A stretch of DNA of 64,000 bases from an uncultured Coriobacteriaceae bacterium (GTDB taxonomy: Bacteria; Actinomycetota; Coriobacteriia; Coriobacteriales; Eggerthellaceae). Positions 52,277 to 61,906 of the stretch are shown here, one piece after another. A program made the translations under genes and the position numbers. Under the pieces are notes generated by a model. The model did not search any database. It had not been told where the DNA came from and saw only the letters and a list, made by a program, of their open reading frames with translations. The first letter of the stretch is position 1. The number at the start of each line of letters is the position of its first letter. The stretch lies in the NCBI GenBank assembly GCA_900550055.1, contig URQU01000005.1, positions 1 to 64,000 on the forward strand, read 5' to 3'.

Positions 52277-52341
52277 TCGCCCGCGCGATCGAGGCGACCC
52301 GCTGGCCCGGCTCCGGCCGCCGAGGCCCCGGCGCTTTGGGT

Positions 52342-52414
52342 CCTGACACTTAGGGGACGTAGCGTTATCTGTCCGGGTTTCGGACAGATAACGCTACGTC
52401 CCCTAAGTGTCAGG
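52342..52414. repeat. R1 palindrome with 34-bp perfect arms
   Basis: CCTGACACTTAGGGGACGTA plus 14 more bases at 52342-52375 are exactly complementary to 52381-52414, with a 5-nt loop. After it, 52415-52695 shows no gene. Confidence 0.8.
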
Positions 52415-52695
52415 ACGGCGGTCGGGAGCACCGGGGCCTCGCTCGGGGTTCCGCATACGCTCCCGGTTCGCCTGTTGACAGCCTCGCGCGATTCGCTCAT
52501 CATGGACTTGCCTGGAGACGCCTGCACGCATTGCGCGTACGGAGACGATTCAGGCTTTTCTTTTTCTCTCTTCCTTGCGCTATATGTCTTGCGCAACATG
52601 CCAACCGTTCTTAACATGCGCGCCCTTCGGATTCCGCGCTTATTTGGTGGAAAACGCTACGTTTACCTGCGACAATCCCAATCAAGTGGTGTCGC

Positions 52696-53142
52696 ATGAT
52701 CGGTTCGAATATTCAGATGCTTCGCCGGGCGAAGGGGCTGGCGCAAGAGGCGTTGGCGCATCGCGTGGGCGTGTCGCGGCAGACGGTGGCGAAATGGGGG
52801 GCCGGCGAAAGCGTGCCCGATCTGGCAAACGGCAGCGCGCTTGCCGAGGTGCTCGGCGTCACGCTCGATGTCCTGGCGAACTACAAGCCGACCGAGCTCG
52901 GGGAGGTTCCGCCGCCGCGCGGCAAGCACATCTTCGGCTCGGTGCGCGTCGGTGAGCGCGGGCAGATGGTCATCCCGAAGCGCGCCCGCGAGGTGTTCGG
53001 CATCGAGCCGGGCGATGGGCTGCTGTTACTGGGCGACGAGGAACGCGGCTTGGCGCTGGGTTCTCGCCTCTCGGGCGGCCCTGATGTCCCGGCCGGACGC
53101 TTTGGGGACGTAGCACTAGCTGTCCGAAAATCGGACAGCTAG
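52696..53142 (+). CDS. XRE HTH regulator with AbrB/SpoVT-type domain, 3' end formed by an R1 repeat
   Basis: 148 residues. An XRE helix-turn-helix (GLAQEALAHRVGVSRQTVAK) is followed by a swapped-hairpin AbrB domain: GSVRVGERGQMVIPKRAREV and FGIEPGDGLLLLGDEERGLA. From about residue 130 the coding sequence runs into the R1 palindrome (53091 on), giving an unnatural tail (PAGRFGDVALAVRKSDS). The original C-terminus has been replaced. The DNA-binding parts are intact, so it may still act as a regulator. Confidence 0.75.
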   Translation: MIGSNIQMLRRAKGLAQEALAHRVGVSRQTVAKWGAGESVPDLANGSALAEVLGVTLDVLANYKPTELGEVPPPRGKHIFGSVRVGERGQMVIPKRAREVFGIEPGDGLLLLGDEERGLALGSRLSGGPDVPAGRFGDVALAVRKSDS

Positions 53143-53167
53143 TGCTACGTCCCCAAAGCGTCCGGCC
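53091..53167. repeat. R1 palindrome with 37-bp perfect arms
   Basis: GGCCGGACGCTTTGGGGACG plus 17 more bases at 53091-53127 are exactly complementary to 53131-53167 (AAA loop). It is the longest R1 copy in the window and supplies the end of the preceding gene. Confidence 0.85.
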
Positions 53168-53190
53168 TAAAGTCCTGGGACCTCGCTCGA

Positions 53191-53290
53191 GCTTCCGTCA
53201 AGGTTCAGGGGACCTACAGGGAATCAGCCGCCAATCGACGGCGCTTGGCTATCAGGGGCGCAAATGCTTGATGCTCGAACGGGGGAGGGG
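53191..53290. repeat. R4 direct repeat, copy 2
   Basis: A 100-bp match to 51941-52040 (about 90 percent identical, ungapped), starting GCTTCCGTCAAGGTTC and ending GGGGGAGGGG. Confidence 0.75.
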
Positions 53291-53371
53291 GACGAGTTTT
53301 CTGCCCGAAAGAGTTGCATATGTTTAAGATTTGGACACGAAAATAGGCAAATATTCTGCTATGATACTCCC

Positions 53372-53549
53372 GATTCATTCTGCGTACGCGATTTTGGATC
53401 GGGGGCGACACCATGAGTCAATCGAAAACGATTGAGCTTCTTATTCCGAGGCAGGGTAAAACTACCTGCCTTGTCGCCAGCGTACTGCGTCCTGGTTCGG
53501 ACTATGTCTGCAAAAGGGTACCTCCTACACAACGGAGGCACCCTTTTTT
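53372..53549 (+). ncRNA. Candidate small RNA or leader ending in an intrinsic terminator
   Basis: An extended -10 box (TGCTATGAT, 53357-53365) is followed by three hairpins: TCAATCG-AAAA-CGATTGA (53418-53435), AGGCAGG/CCTGCCT (53449-53471), and a terminator GGGTACCTCC/GGAGGCACCC with TTTTTTC (53512-53549). A 48-codon frame from the ATG at 53413 crosses all of it but looks non-protein (ends HPFFFP). It could be a free small RNA or an attenuated leader of the surface protein gene 240 bp downstream. Confidence 0.5.
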
Positions 53550-53788
53550 CTTTCCCTGAGGCAATTCGAGCGGATTTTAGCGAAGAGGCCGCGCGGCGCC
53601 ATTCTGAAGCGAAAACATGATTCGCCATATCGGCGCGATTTCGCATCGGCATTGCCGTGATGCGCTGCAGTCGTCTGCAAAGCCTCTCCCCATCTGGCAA
53701 ATCACTTCCCGCCAAATGCCGTAACGGCGGGAATGGATTTATCGCAACTGTTGGAATCGAGGAAAAAGGAAAGGAAGATGAAAGGGAG

Positions 53789-56700
53789 ATGAAAACTAGT
53801 AACGCGAACAAAGTCATCTCGGTTTTGATGAGCGTCGCGATGTGCCCCATGATGGTGCCCAGCGCAGCGTTCGCAGCCGACGATGACACGGCATCGGGGG
53901 GGTTCCTCATCCTCGACTGAGCTGACTCAGTTTTCCGATCAGGCTGAAGATACCGATACGGGCGCAAGCTCGGACACCACGTCTACCGCGCAGTCCGATG
54001 CAGCTGGCACGACGGCAACGTTGAACGAAAACGCAGCCCCCGCAGCTACGGCTGGCGAAGAGGGAACTGCGGCAGCAACAACTGGCGAAGACAACTCTGG
54101 ATCTGCAACTGGCGAAGATAGCACCGAGACCGGGGTTGCAGAAGTTAAGGGCGTGAACTATCCCAGCTTGCAGGCAGCTATTGACGCCGCGCCGGAAGGG
54201 GCGACGGTGAACCTGCTGGCCGACACGAGAGAGAACGTCACGATTTCCACGAAGAATGTCACGCTCGATCTGAACGGCCACACCCTCAACGGCAGCACGG
54301 GCGAGCGTAAGCCGGCGCTGACGGTTACGAGCAGGGTCTACGTCATGGACTCCAGCGCGGCCCAGACGGGCACCATCATGCGTGAGGACACCGCAGAGAA
54401 CTCCGGTGTTTCATCCCATTACGTTATTGATGTTCAGGACAGCGGCTGGCTGTTCTTCAAGAGCGGCAACGTCAAAAATGATAGCGGTGCTGGCGGAACG
54501 AAAGGTGCATCCCTTGTCCGCGTAGGCGATGACAAGCAGCCTGGATTTCCGCATATGATCATTACCGGCGGCACGTTCACGCAGGAAAACTTCATTGCCC
54601 TTAAGTGTGATTATGGCCAGCTTATTGTTTCGGGCGGTACCATCAATTCCAAGAATAGCTATGCGATTCAAAACTGGAAATCAACCATCATTAGGGATGC
54701 TAAAGACGGTACGAGCAGTCCAGTCATCAACGGCAACGTTTCGACATGGACGTACAAAGGAAGCGACTCCAATCTCGAGATTGCTGGTGGCGCTGTCAAT
54801 GGCAATGTCGAGTCGGTGACTTATGATGCCCCCGAGGACAATACGGCGAAGGTGAAAATCTCTGGCGGTACTGTCAACGGTCAGCTGCATACGCTCGGCT
54901 ATAGCTCTTCGACTGAAACTTCGACTGAAATCAACGACCCCACAAAGGCGACGATTGAGGTTGAAGGCGGTACATTCAGCGCTGATCCTTCTCGCTATTT
55001 AGTTGAAAGCTCTTCTGCTACCCCGAACGCCGATGGCACATACGGCGTAGCGAAGGCCTACCTTGCACGGGTTGGCGATACCAGCTACTACACCATGGAC
55101 GAGGCGTTCGAGGCTCAGACTGCAAGTGGCGATGCCATCACCATGCTGCGTGATTACACCACGGGCAGCACCTTCAAATCCGGAAACGATACTCGTGTGG
55201 TTGACCTGAACGGCCACACTTGGACGTGCACTGGAACCAATGCAAACTCCGCGGCGTTCGAAATCAACTACTCTAACGCATCGCTCACGGTGAAGAACGG
55301 CAAGGTCGTGAGCTCGCAGCTCATCGGCTTGATTCCGTCTGCCAAGGAAGACCTCACTGGGAAAATCATCACCTACGACAACTCCACTCTTACGTTCGAG
55401 GACGTTGAAGCCTCTACCACCGCCACGAGCGGCATCGAGACGAACGGCAACAACACGAACGACACCGTTGTTCTGAAGAGCAGCACGCTCAACGTTCCCA
55501 ACGGTTTTGGTATCTACTTCCCCAGCAGCGGAACGCTGACCATCGACAACTCCACGATCAACGCGAAGACGATGGGCGCGCAGGTGTGCTCGGGCAGCCT
55601 GAACGTCAACGCCGGCAGCAAGATTACCGTGTCGGGTGATCCGGTCGAGAAGACCGAGGGCGACGGCGCTATCCAGGACGGCGCGGCGATTTCCGTCGTC
55701 AACCGCCCCGGCTATAAGGGCCTCGGCCAGGTCGCCATCACCGGCGGCACCTTCACGGCAAATGGCAACAACGCAGCAATCAAGGCTTACACCTGGGATT
55801 CCTCGACGAAGAAGGAGTCGGCTTTCGACAACTCCGCTAAGACGGTCACCGTTTCCGGCGGTACGTTCTCGTCCGCAGTCCCTGAGGCTCTGTGCGCTGA
55901 GGGTTGCGCTCCTGTTGAGAACCCTGACGGTACGCATGGAGTTTCCGGCTCGGTCGCACAGGTCGGCTTTAAGGCGTTTAATACCCTGCAGGCCGCTATC
56001 GACGCAGCTCAGGATGGCGAGACCGTCACGTTGCTGGCGGATGCTAATGAAGATGCGACCATCAGCAAGAGCATCACCCTCGATCTGGGCGGCTATACCC
56101 TGACCAACACCAACTCCGGCAAGGCCACAATCTCCGTGCAGGGCGGCACCGTTACTGCGAAGAACGGTAATGTTGTGGGCGGCACCGGCTACTACAACAT
56201 CGAGGTCACGAAGGGCAGCAACACCAATCTGACGCTGGCGGATGTCGTCGCCACGGCAGGCAACAACGGCTCCTCTATGATCGACAACTGGGGTACGCTG
56301 ACCATCGCCAGCGGTGAGTATTCCGGCGGCATGGACACCGTCAAGAGTGAGGAAGGCTCTACGCTGACCATTAATGGCGGTACGTTCACTTGCGATTTTG
56401 GAAAGAAATGGAGCTACACGGCGGTCATTCTGACCTACGGCACCACCACTATCACCGGCGGTGAGTTCATCCAGAAGACAACAAACACCTCCTCGTATGC
56501 TAAGGTCGTTATGACCGGCAAGGTGGATGGGTATGAAGCTGCCACAAAGGTCACCGGTGGTAAGTTTGTAAACGAAAAGCTTAGCGGAATTTTCTACGGT
56601 CTTGGCGATGCCACCAGCGATAACTTCGAAGTATCCGGCGGTACGTTTAACAAGTATGTTTCCGATAGTTATATGGCCGACGGCTATATTCCCGTTAAGC

Positions 56701-58406
56701 AGCCCGACGGCACCTACGGCGTCAAGGAAGGCAAGTTTGTCGCCGAGGTTGGCAGCACTGGTTACGAGACCTTTGACGAGGCTGTTGCTGCGGCCAATGC
56801 AAGCGCTAGTAGCAAAACTATCTACCTGCGTGAAAACATAACGGTCGATCATCAGCTGGTCATCGAGAATACCAAGGGCAAGACCATTACTATCAATCTG
56901 GAGGGCTTCACCCTGACCAGCACCTATGCAATCAACGCGGCCAACAAAAATGGCAGCTACGCGCTGGTGAACAACACCCCGCTGACCATCAAAAACGGTA
57001 CGTTCGCAGCGGGTCAGGCTCGCGCCATCGGCGCTCTTGAGACATTGACGCTGGACGGGGCGACCGTGACGCAGACGCTGACCGGCGGTCATGCTTGCGT
57101 GGCGTTCTGCGCCGATGGCAAGACCTACACTATTAAGAACAACTCTGCCATTGAAGGTGCTTACGCGGTGTGCAACTTTGCCAACAACAGCACCATCAAT
57201 ATCACCGGCAGCACGCTGGTCGGTACGGGTAACACTCTGTACCACAACGGGAGTAACTACGGCCTGAAGCTGACGGTGACGAATACCGCCATCACCAGCA
57301 GCGGCAGCTGCGGCGTGTACATCTCCGGCTCCACGAGTGCGCAGTCCAATGCGGACAACCAGAATGGCGCGGGCGGATATCAGAAGGCTGCCTTTACTGG
57401 CTGCACCATCTCCGGTGCGATCAACGGCGTTGAGGTGAAGTACGCCGACCTAACGCTGGACAGCTGCGCCGTTTCCGCCACCGCGAAGGATGCCAGCTAC
57501 AAGCAGGATAACAATGGTCCTGCGGGCTCTGGCTTCGCCGTGGTGTCCACGGATAACGCGATGAATAACGTGACCCCCAAGCCGGAGGGCACCATTATCA
57601 TCAAGGGCGAGGGCAAATACACCGGCCCCGTGGGTCTGGGCTCTCTGAAGTCCGTGAAGGAAACCTACGCGGACTTCGCGGATGAGACCATCAAGGTTTC
57701 CGGCGGCACATTCGCGACTGCTGTCCCTGAGACGTATTGCGCTGCAGGCTATGCTCCTTCTGCTAACGCCGACGGCACGTATGGCGTTAAGCTTGCCGAG
57801 GGTGCGTACCTGCTGCAGGATTACCGCAGTGGTGACCAGGCGTCTTGGACGTATCCGACTCAGGATGGCATGGCGTTTGCTGGCTGGTACAAGGACGCTG
57901 AGTTCAAGACCGCTTGCACCGCGGACGACGTCGAGGGCGCTGCTTATGCCAAGTTCGTCAACATCACCGATCTGTTGAAGTTTAGGGGCGGTTCGCTGAG
58001 GATGGACAAGGGAGAGGCGGCTGTATCTACTGATTTGCGTTTTGGCTACACCAAGGCTATTCCTGAGGGCGCCACATACATTTCGAATGGCTGGTATATC
58101 AAGAGCCTTAAAGAGGGTTCTGCTAAAGACGATTGGCTCGAGGCAAGCAATAACGTTTTGAACAACGATGGCACCGTTACGTCGAACTTGGTGCTTATTG
58201 ATGTGCCGAAGAACTGCTATAAGCTTGACTTTGCTGAGAAGGCATTCGTTAAGTACGTGACTGTTGATGGAACCACTGTCGAGGCTGTTGAGAGTCAATA
58301 CCAGTCGCGTTCGGTAAGTGCAGTTGCAGATGCCATTCTTCATCATCCCATGGCGAGTCAACATGAAAAGCAATATGCCAATGATATTAAGTCCGCAATC
58401 CAATAG
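53789..58406 (+). CDS. Beta-helix cell-surface protein split by a frameshift at a G7 run
   Basis: A signal peptide frame starts at 53789 (MKTSNANKVISVLMSVAM ... PSAAFAADDD) and runs into a stop at 53918-53920. The main body is in another frame from 53883. Between them is a run of seven G at 53896-53902; six G would fuse the frames into 1538 residues. The mature part has four copies of a unit like SLQAAIDAAPEGATVNLLAD followed by VTLDLNGHTL, each ending with a NADGTYGV-type motif, and many SGGTF repeats, as in right-handed beta-helix adhesins. No LPXTG or membrane anchor is visible. GC is lower than around it, suggesting transfer. Confidence 0.75.
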
Positions 58407-58419
58407 AGAGTTGGGAGAT

Positions 58420-58545
58420 ATGCAAAAGAAATATGAGAGCCCCGAGGTGGAAGTCATTGCTCTGGAGAACCGTGACGTTATTGTTTCTTCCGGCCCCTTG
58501 CCCGGCGACAACGAGTTCAAGCCGGAATATCCTGGGCAATCGTAA
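58420..58545 (+). CDS. Candidate lasso-peptide precursor
   Basis: 41 residues, ATG at 58420 with GGGAG upstream. The N-terminal KYESPEVEV has the YxxPx(L/V) leader motif recognised by lasso RRE proteins. The proposed core begins at Gly25: GPLPGDNEFKPEYPGQS, with Glu at core position 8 suited for a Gly1-Glu8 macrolactam and a C-terminal Ser. Paeninodin-type precursors also end in Ser, which a cluster kinase phosphorylates. The usual Thr at -2 is Ser here. It lies 13 bp after the surface protein stop; a terminator follows. Confidence 0.6.
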   Translation: MQKKYESPEVEVIALENRDVIVSSGPLPGDNEFKPEYPGQS

Positions 58546-58619
58546 CCGTCCCACCTTCGCAAAGCTCTGCTAGCCTAGTCGTGCGGGGCCTTGCGATTAC
58601 GCTCGGTTTGATGAAACCA

Positions 58620-58654
58620 ACGAAGGGCGGGCGGTTTCGCCCGCCCTTCGTTTT
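58620..58654 (+). terminator. Rho-independent terminator after the precursor gene
   Basis: A perfect 14-bp stem ACGAAGGGCGGGCG / CGCCCGCCCTTCGT with a GTTT loop, then TTT; 75 bp past the precursor stop. Confidence 0.85.
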
Positions 58655-58691
58655 GCGGATGTCCGGCGATTGAACGAAGGGTATCGAATCT

Positions 58692-59183
58692 ATGGATACG
58701 CGGAAACGTAATGTGATTATCGGCGTGGGCATCGCGGTCCTGGTTGTCGTCGTGGTGCTTGTCGCGTTGGCGGTATCGGGCGGCTCAGGCAAGGACTCGG
58801 ACCAAGATAAGGCGACGTCAAGCACGGAAAGCGCTGCTACCGCCGCTTCCGACGCAGCTTCCAAAGACACGGGAGCGATGCGCGCTTCGGGTGACGGCAC
58901 GGCCGACAACCAGGTCGACGCGTCCGAGGTCTTCGGCGATTCCTCTAACGCTGCAGCGGGTAAATCCGCTGATGGCACGTCGGCTTCCGGCGGCAACGCC
59001 CCGAGCGCAAGCGGCTCCGGCTCTGGTTCCGCTTCTGGCGGCCAGTCGGGCGGCGCGAGCTCGGGTAACGGTGGCTCATCCGAGAATGGCTCGGGCGGCT
59101 CTACCGACAACCAGGGGGCCGGTGGCGCCGATCCCGGTGTCAAAACCGAAGCCGATGGTTCCACGTGGACGGGCTACTACTAA
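58692..59183 (+). CDS. Membrane-anchored Ser/Gly-rich hypothetical protein
   Basis: 163 residues: a short basic start (MDTRKRN), one membrane helix (VIIGVGIAVLVVVVVLVALA), then a low-complexity Ser/Gly/Ala-rich extracellular tail ending DGSTWTGYY. Not recognised. It could be a wall-exposed spacer protein. It has its own terminator and lies between the precursor and the divergent nucleotidyltransferase-like gene, so a role in the peptide cluster is possible but unsupported. Confidence 0.6.
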   Translation: MDTRKRNVIIGVGIAVLVVVVVLVALAVSGGSGKDSDQDKATSSTESAATAASDAASKDTGAMRASGDGTADNQVDASEVFGDSSNAAAGKSADGTSASGGNAPSASGSGSGSASGGQSGGASSGNGGSSENGSGGSTDNQGAGGADPGVKTEADGSTWTGYY

Positions 59184-59233
59184 GTCGCCCATCCTCTCCG
59201 CGCGTCGCGCACGATAACGCACAACTTGATGCG

Positions 59234-59275
59234 GGTCCCAGGAATGCAAGTACACTCCTGGGACCTGTCTTCTTT
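59234..59275 (+). terminator. Terminator after the Ser/Gly-rich protein gene
   Basis: GGTCCCAGGA / TCCTGGGACC with a 12-nt loop, followed by TGTCTTCTTT. Confidence 0.65.
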
Positions 59276-59364
59276 AGCAACCCTCGTTTCCTGCGATGAT
59301 TCTTTCCTCACCTTCGTTTTGAGTCAGTTGCTGTCTCGCCCTTTCCCTTATAAGGCTCAGTTTC

Positions 59365-60594
59365 CTACATCCTGGTGACCTCAAGGCGTTTCAGCAGGTC
59401 GACTTCCTCTTGGGCGCTGCGTGCGTCGTTGACAAGCTCGCCCATGCTTACGTTGCGCGCAAGCCCCTTGCGGATGACGTGACCGATTTGGTAGATGCAC
59501 GCGGCCGGGGCAAGCCACGCGTGCTTGCGCGCCGGCGCCCAATGGGAGCGTCCGCCCGTGTACAGGTAGCGCACCAGGGCAGCGGGACTGCGGAAGCTGT
59601 GCATCACGATGCGCGTCGCCTGCGTGCCGCGTTCCATTTTGCGCCCCATGTTCCCCTTGTGCATGATGTAGCGCAGAAGGTCGTCGGCAAGCTGCGCATC
59701 GGCGCCGTCGAACCACGTTGCCGAAGTCTGAAGCCCCAGGTAGGTGCGGCACAGCCACGTTGTGGTGACCGCCAGCTTCTCCATGCCGATTTGCTGCGCT
59801 GCGTGCCGGAACTCGTGCTCCCAAAGCTCGTCGGTCAAGTACGCCGCCACGAACATCTGCCAATCCAGAATCTGGCGAAGCCCCAGACCCGAACCTAGAT
59901 GCTGGTTGACATGCGCGAGCAGCACCAGGCCGTTCTCAAGCGGCGGCAGCACGGGCACGCTGAAGCCCTCGACATCGGTCCACTCGGTGCGGGGGATGGC
60001 GTCGTAAATTGCCTGGTCAAGGAAGTCCGCTTGCCGCTTGTCGGTGCATGTGCTGAAGTAACGGTGCAGCTCGATCTCGGGGCAGTCCGCTTTCCGGAAC
60101 CCCGCGTGGCGCGGGTTGATTTCAAGTTCGATATCGTTTTCCCAGCCCAGGCGCTCCAAAAGCGCAAATGCCCGGTCGAAGTGGTCGGGAGGCACGATAA
60201 GGTCGATGTCGCCCATGCTGCGGCTTTTCGGCTTCGGGTAGTTTGCCGCGGCCGTCGCGCCCTTCAGCACGGCGACGGGGATGCCTGCCTGGCGAAACTC
60301 GGCGAGCACGCTGTCCTGCGCCTTCATAAGGCGATACCAGCCCCACAAGCTCTTCCCGGCAAGGAAAAGGTATTCCGCCAGGTCGTTGGAGGAAAGCTCG
60401 AGGTCCTCGATAACGTTTGCGGGATAGCCGATGACCGATTGCGCCACCAGCTCGGTGCGCACGGCGGGCCACAGGCCATCGGGGAGCGCAAAGGCGGGCG
60501 CGGCTGCGGAAGCCGTATCGCGCGCATCGTTCGGCAAGGCGCTTTCTGCGGCGATTATCTTGATCGCATACTCTTCGGCGGCGGAAAGGTCCAC
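59365..60594 (-). CDS. Nucleotidyltransferase-fold protein (NTP_transf_5) of the lasso cluster
   Basis: 409 residues from a GTG at 60594 with GAGAGGAAG upstream on the minus strand. The core PVAVLKGATAAANYPKPKSR then SMGDIDLIV is the NTP_transf_5 signature, with an Asp-x-Asp metal pair. Such proteins occur in Firmicutes lasso clusters together with an HPr-kinase-like protein, where they may modify the peptide tail. It is divergent from the kinase gene across a 215-bp promoter region with a TATAATAAAA stretch at about 60690. Confidence 0.8.
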   Translation of the reverse strand: MDLSAAEEYAIKIIAAESALPNDARDTASAAAPAFALPDGLWPAVRTELVAQSVIGYPANVIEDLELSSNDLAEYLFLAGKSLWGWYRLMKAQDSVLAEFRQAGIPVAVLKGATAAANYPKPKSRSMGDIDLIVPPDHFDRAFALLERLGWENDIELEINPRHAGFRKADCPEIELHRYFSTCTDKRQADFLDQAIYDAIPRTEWTDVEGFSVPVLPPLENGLVLLAHVNQHLGSGLGLRQILDWQMFVAAYLTDELWEHEFRHAAQQIGMEKLAVTTTWLCRTYLGLQTSATWFDGADAQLADDLLRYIMHKGNMGRKMERGTQATRIVMHSFRSPAALVRYLYTGGRSHWAPARKHAWLAPAACIYQIGHVIRKGLARNVSMGELVNDARSAQEEVDLLKRLEVTRM

Positions 60595-60809
60595 GGATGC
60601 TTCCTCTCGTTGCTTCGTCTTGGCATGCTTGCGCGTGCGTGGAAATTGCTTGCGCGCTTGGCGGCCGGCTGCGCGCGCGGCTTGTGCGTTTATAATAAAA
60701 CAACGGCGATTACCAGGCGAAAAATGCCTAAACACGATGCAATTCAAGTGTTTTGCGTGCCCGCTGTTGCCTTTCGTGCCCACCATCGCCTTCTCAAGGA
60801 GCTAGGCCT

Positions 60810-61616
60810 ATGTTCTGCGTTCAGTTAGCCGGGGTTCTGATTGCTGTGGAGGCGCGCTATGCGTTCACTGAGCGGCTTTGCGCGGACTACATCGTCGACG
60901 CTTCGCCAAACGAATGCGACTTTGCGGTATCGGCAACGCCCGAAGAGGTCGCGGCGGAAAACGACGACGGCGCATTCTCTCCCGCGTATTGCGAGTCGTT
61001 GGCGCTCTACCGCAAGATCTGCACGCGCATGCTGGAATACGATGCCTTCCTTTTCCACGCGGCGGTCATCTCGTATGCGGGTCGCGGCTTTGCGTTCGCG
61101 GCGAAAAGCGGAACGGGTAAAAGCACTCATATTGCGCAGTGGATGCGCGCGCTTGGCGACAATGTGGCGGTGGTGAACGGCGACAAGCCCATTGTGCGTT
61201 GGCAAAGCGGGGAAGGCTCCACTGCGGAAGCGGGCGGTGACCGGCCCTCGGGCGCGTTCGTCGCGTACGGCACCCCTTACAACGGCAAGGAGGGCTGGGG
61301 GCAAAACGCAAGCGTTCCCCTTCACGCCGTCTGCTTTATCGAGCGCTGCCAGCCGGGCGAGACCGATCGCCTGTCCCGGCTGGAAGACGATCGGGAAATC
61401 ATCGCACGGCTTGCGAACCAGGTTCTGCTGCCAAAGGACCCCGTTTTGGCCCTTCGTCAGCTGGAACTGCTGGACAGGTTGATGGGCAATGTGCCGTTCT
61501 ACGTGCTGCGATGCACGCCGACCCCCGCCGCCTTCGACGCGGCGTACCAAATGGCTCTGTGCGATAATGAGAGCGAATCACTACGTTTAACAGAAGGGTC
61601 AAAGCATGAAGATTAA
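60810..61616 (+). CDS. HPr kinase-like protein (lasso peptide tail kinase type)
   Basis: 268 residues, start at 60810 after AAGGAG. The P-loop AAKSGTGKSTHIAQW is about residue 97, and VVNGDKPIVRW, SGAFVAYGTPYNGKEGW are like HPr kinase/phosphorylase C-terminal domains. Homologues in paeninodin-like clusters phosphorylate the C-terminal Ser of the lasso precursor; the precursor here ends in Ser. It overlaps the PqqD-like gene by 11 bp. The alternative is a general regulatory kinase, but the neighbours argue against that. Confidence 0.8.
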   Translation: MFCVQLAGVLIAVEARYAFTERLCADYIVDASPNECDFAVSATPEEVAAENDDGAFSPAYCESLALYRKICTRMLEYDAFLFHAAVISYAGRGFAFAAKSGTGKSTHIAQWMRALGDNVAVVNGDKPIVRWQSGEGSTAEAGGDRPSGAFVAYGTPYNGKEGWGQNASVPLHAVCFIERCQPGETDRLSRLEDDREIIARLANQVLLPKDPVLALRQLELLDRLMGNVPFYVLRCTPTPAAFDAAYQMALCDNESESLRLTEGSKHED

Positions 61617-61872
61617 AGACGGCTTCATCGTGAACAAGGTAGGCAGCCAGCACGTGGTGGTGCCGGTAGGCGAGACCAGCATGGAGCGCCATTGCATGGT
61701 CCGCCTCAACGGCACGGGCGCTTTCCTGTGGAACCAGCTTTCCGCGGATGTCACGGAGGAAGCGCTGGTCCAGGCCTTGTTGGCGGAATACGCGGTTGAC
61801 GAAGAAACGGCCCGCGCTGATGTCGCGGCGTTTCTGGGCAAGCTGCGCGATGCCGATTTGCTGGACGAATAG
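61606..61872 (+). CDS. PqqD-family protein (RiPP recognition element, lasso B1-type)
   Basis: 88 residues, a typical PqqD length. HCMVRLNGTGAFLWNQLSAD followed by ALLAEYAVDEETARADVAAF matches the PqqD winged-helix fold that binds RiPP leader peptides. In lasso systems this is the B1 protein, delivering the precursor to the leader peptidase. It is translationally coupled to the kinase gene. Confidence 0.85.
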   Translation: MKIKDGFIVNKVGSQHVVVPVGETSMERHCMVRLNGTGAFLWNQLSADVTEEALVQALLAEYAVDEETARADVAAFLGKLRDADLLDE

Positions 61873-61906
61873 GGCCGGCGCTTAGGTTTTTGCCGGCGAG
61901 CGATTC

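Noticed and set aside
51905..53290. Repeat-rich segment as a CRISPR array
   Set aside because: Repeats are palindromic and irregularly spaced, with no uniform spacers and no cas genes.
53413..53559. 48-codon frame across the three hairpins
   Set aside because: It reads through a terminator stem and ends in a Phe/Pro run; more likely non-coding.
54999..57245. 748-codon minus-strand open frame opposite the beta-helix protein
   Set aside because: Mirror of the repetitive coding strand; no ribosome site or domains.
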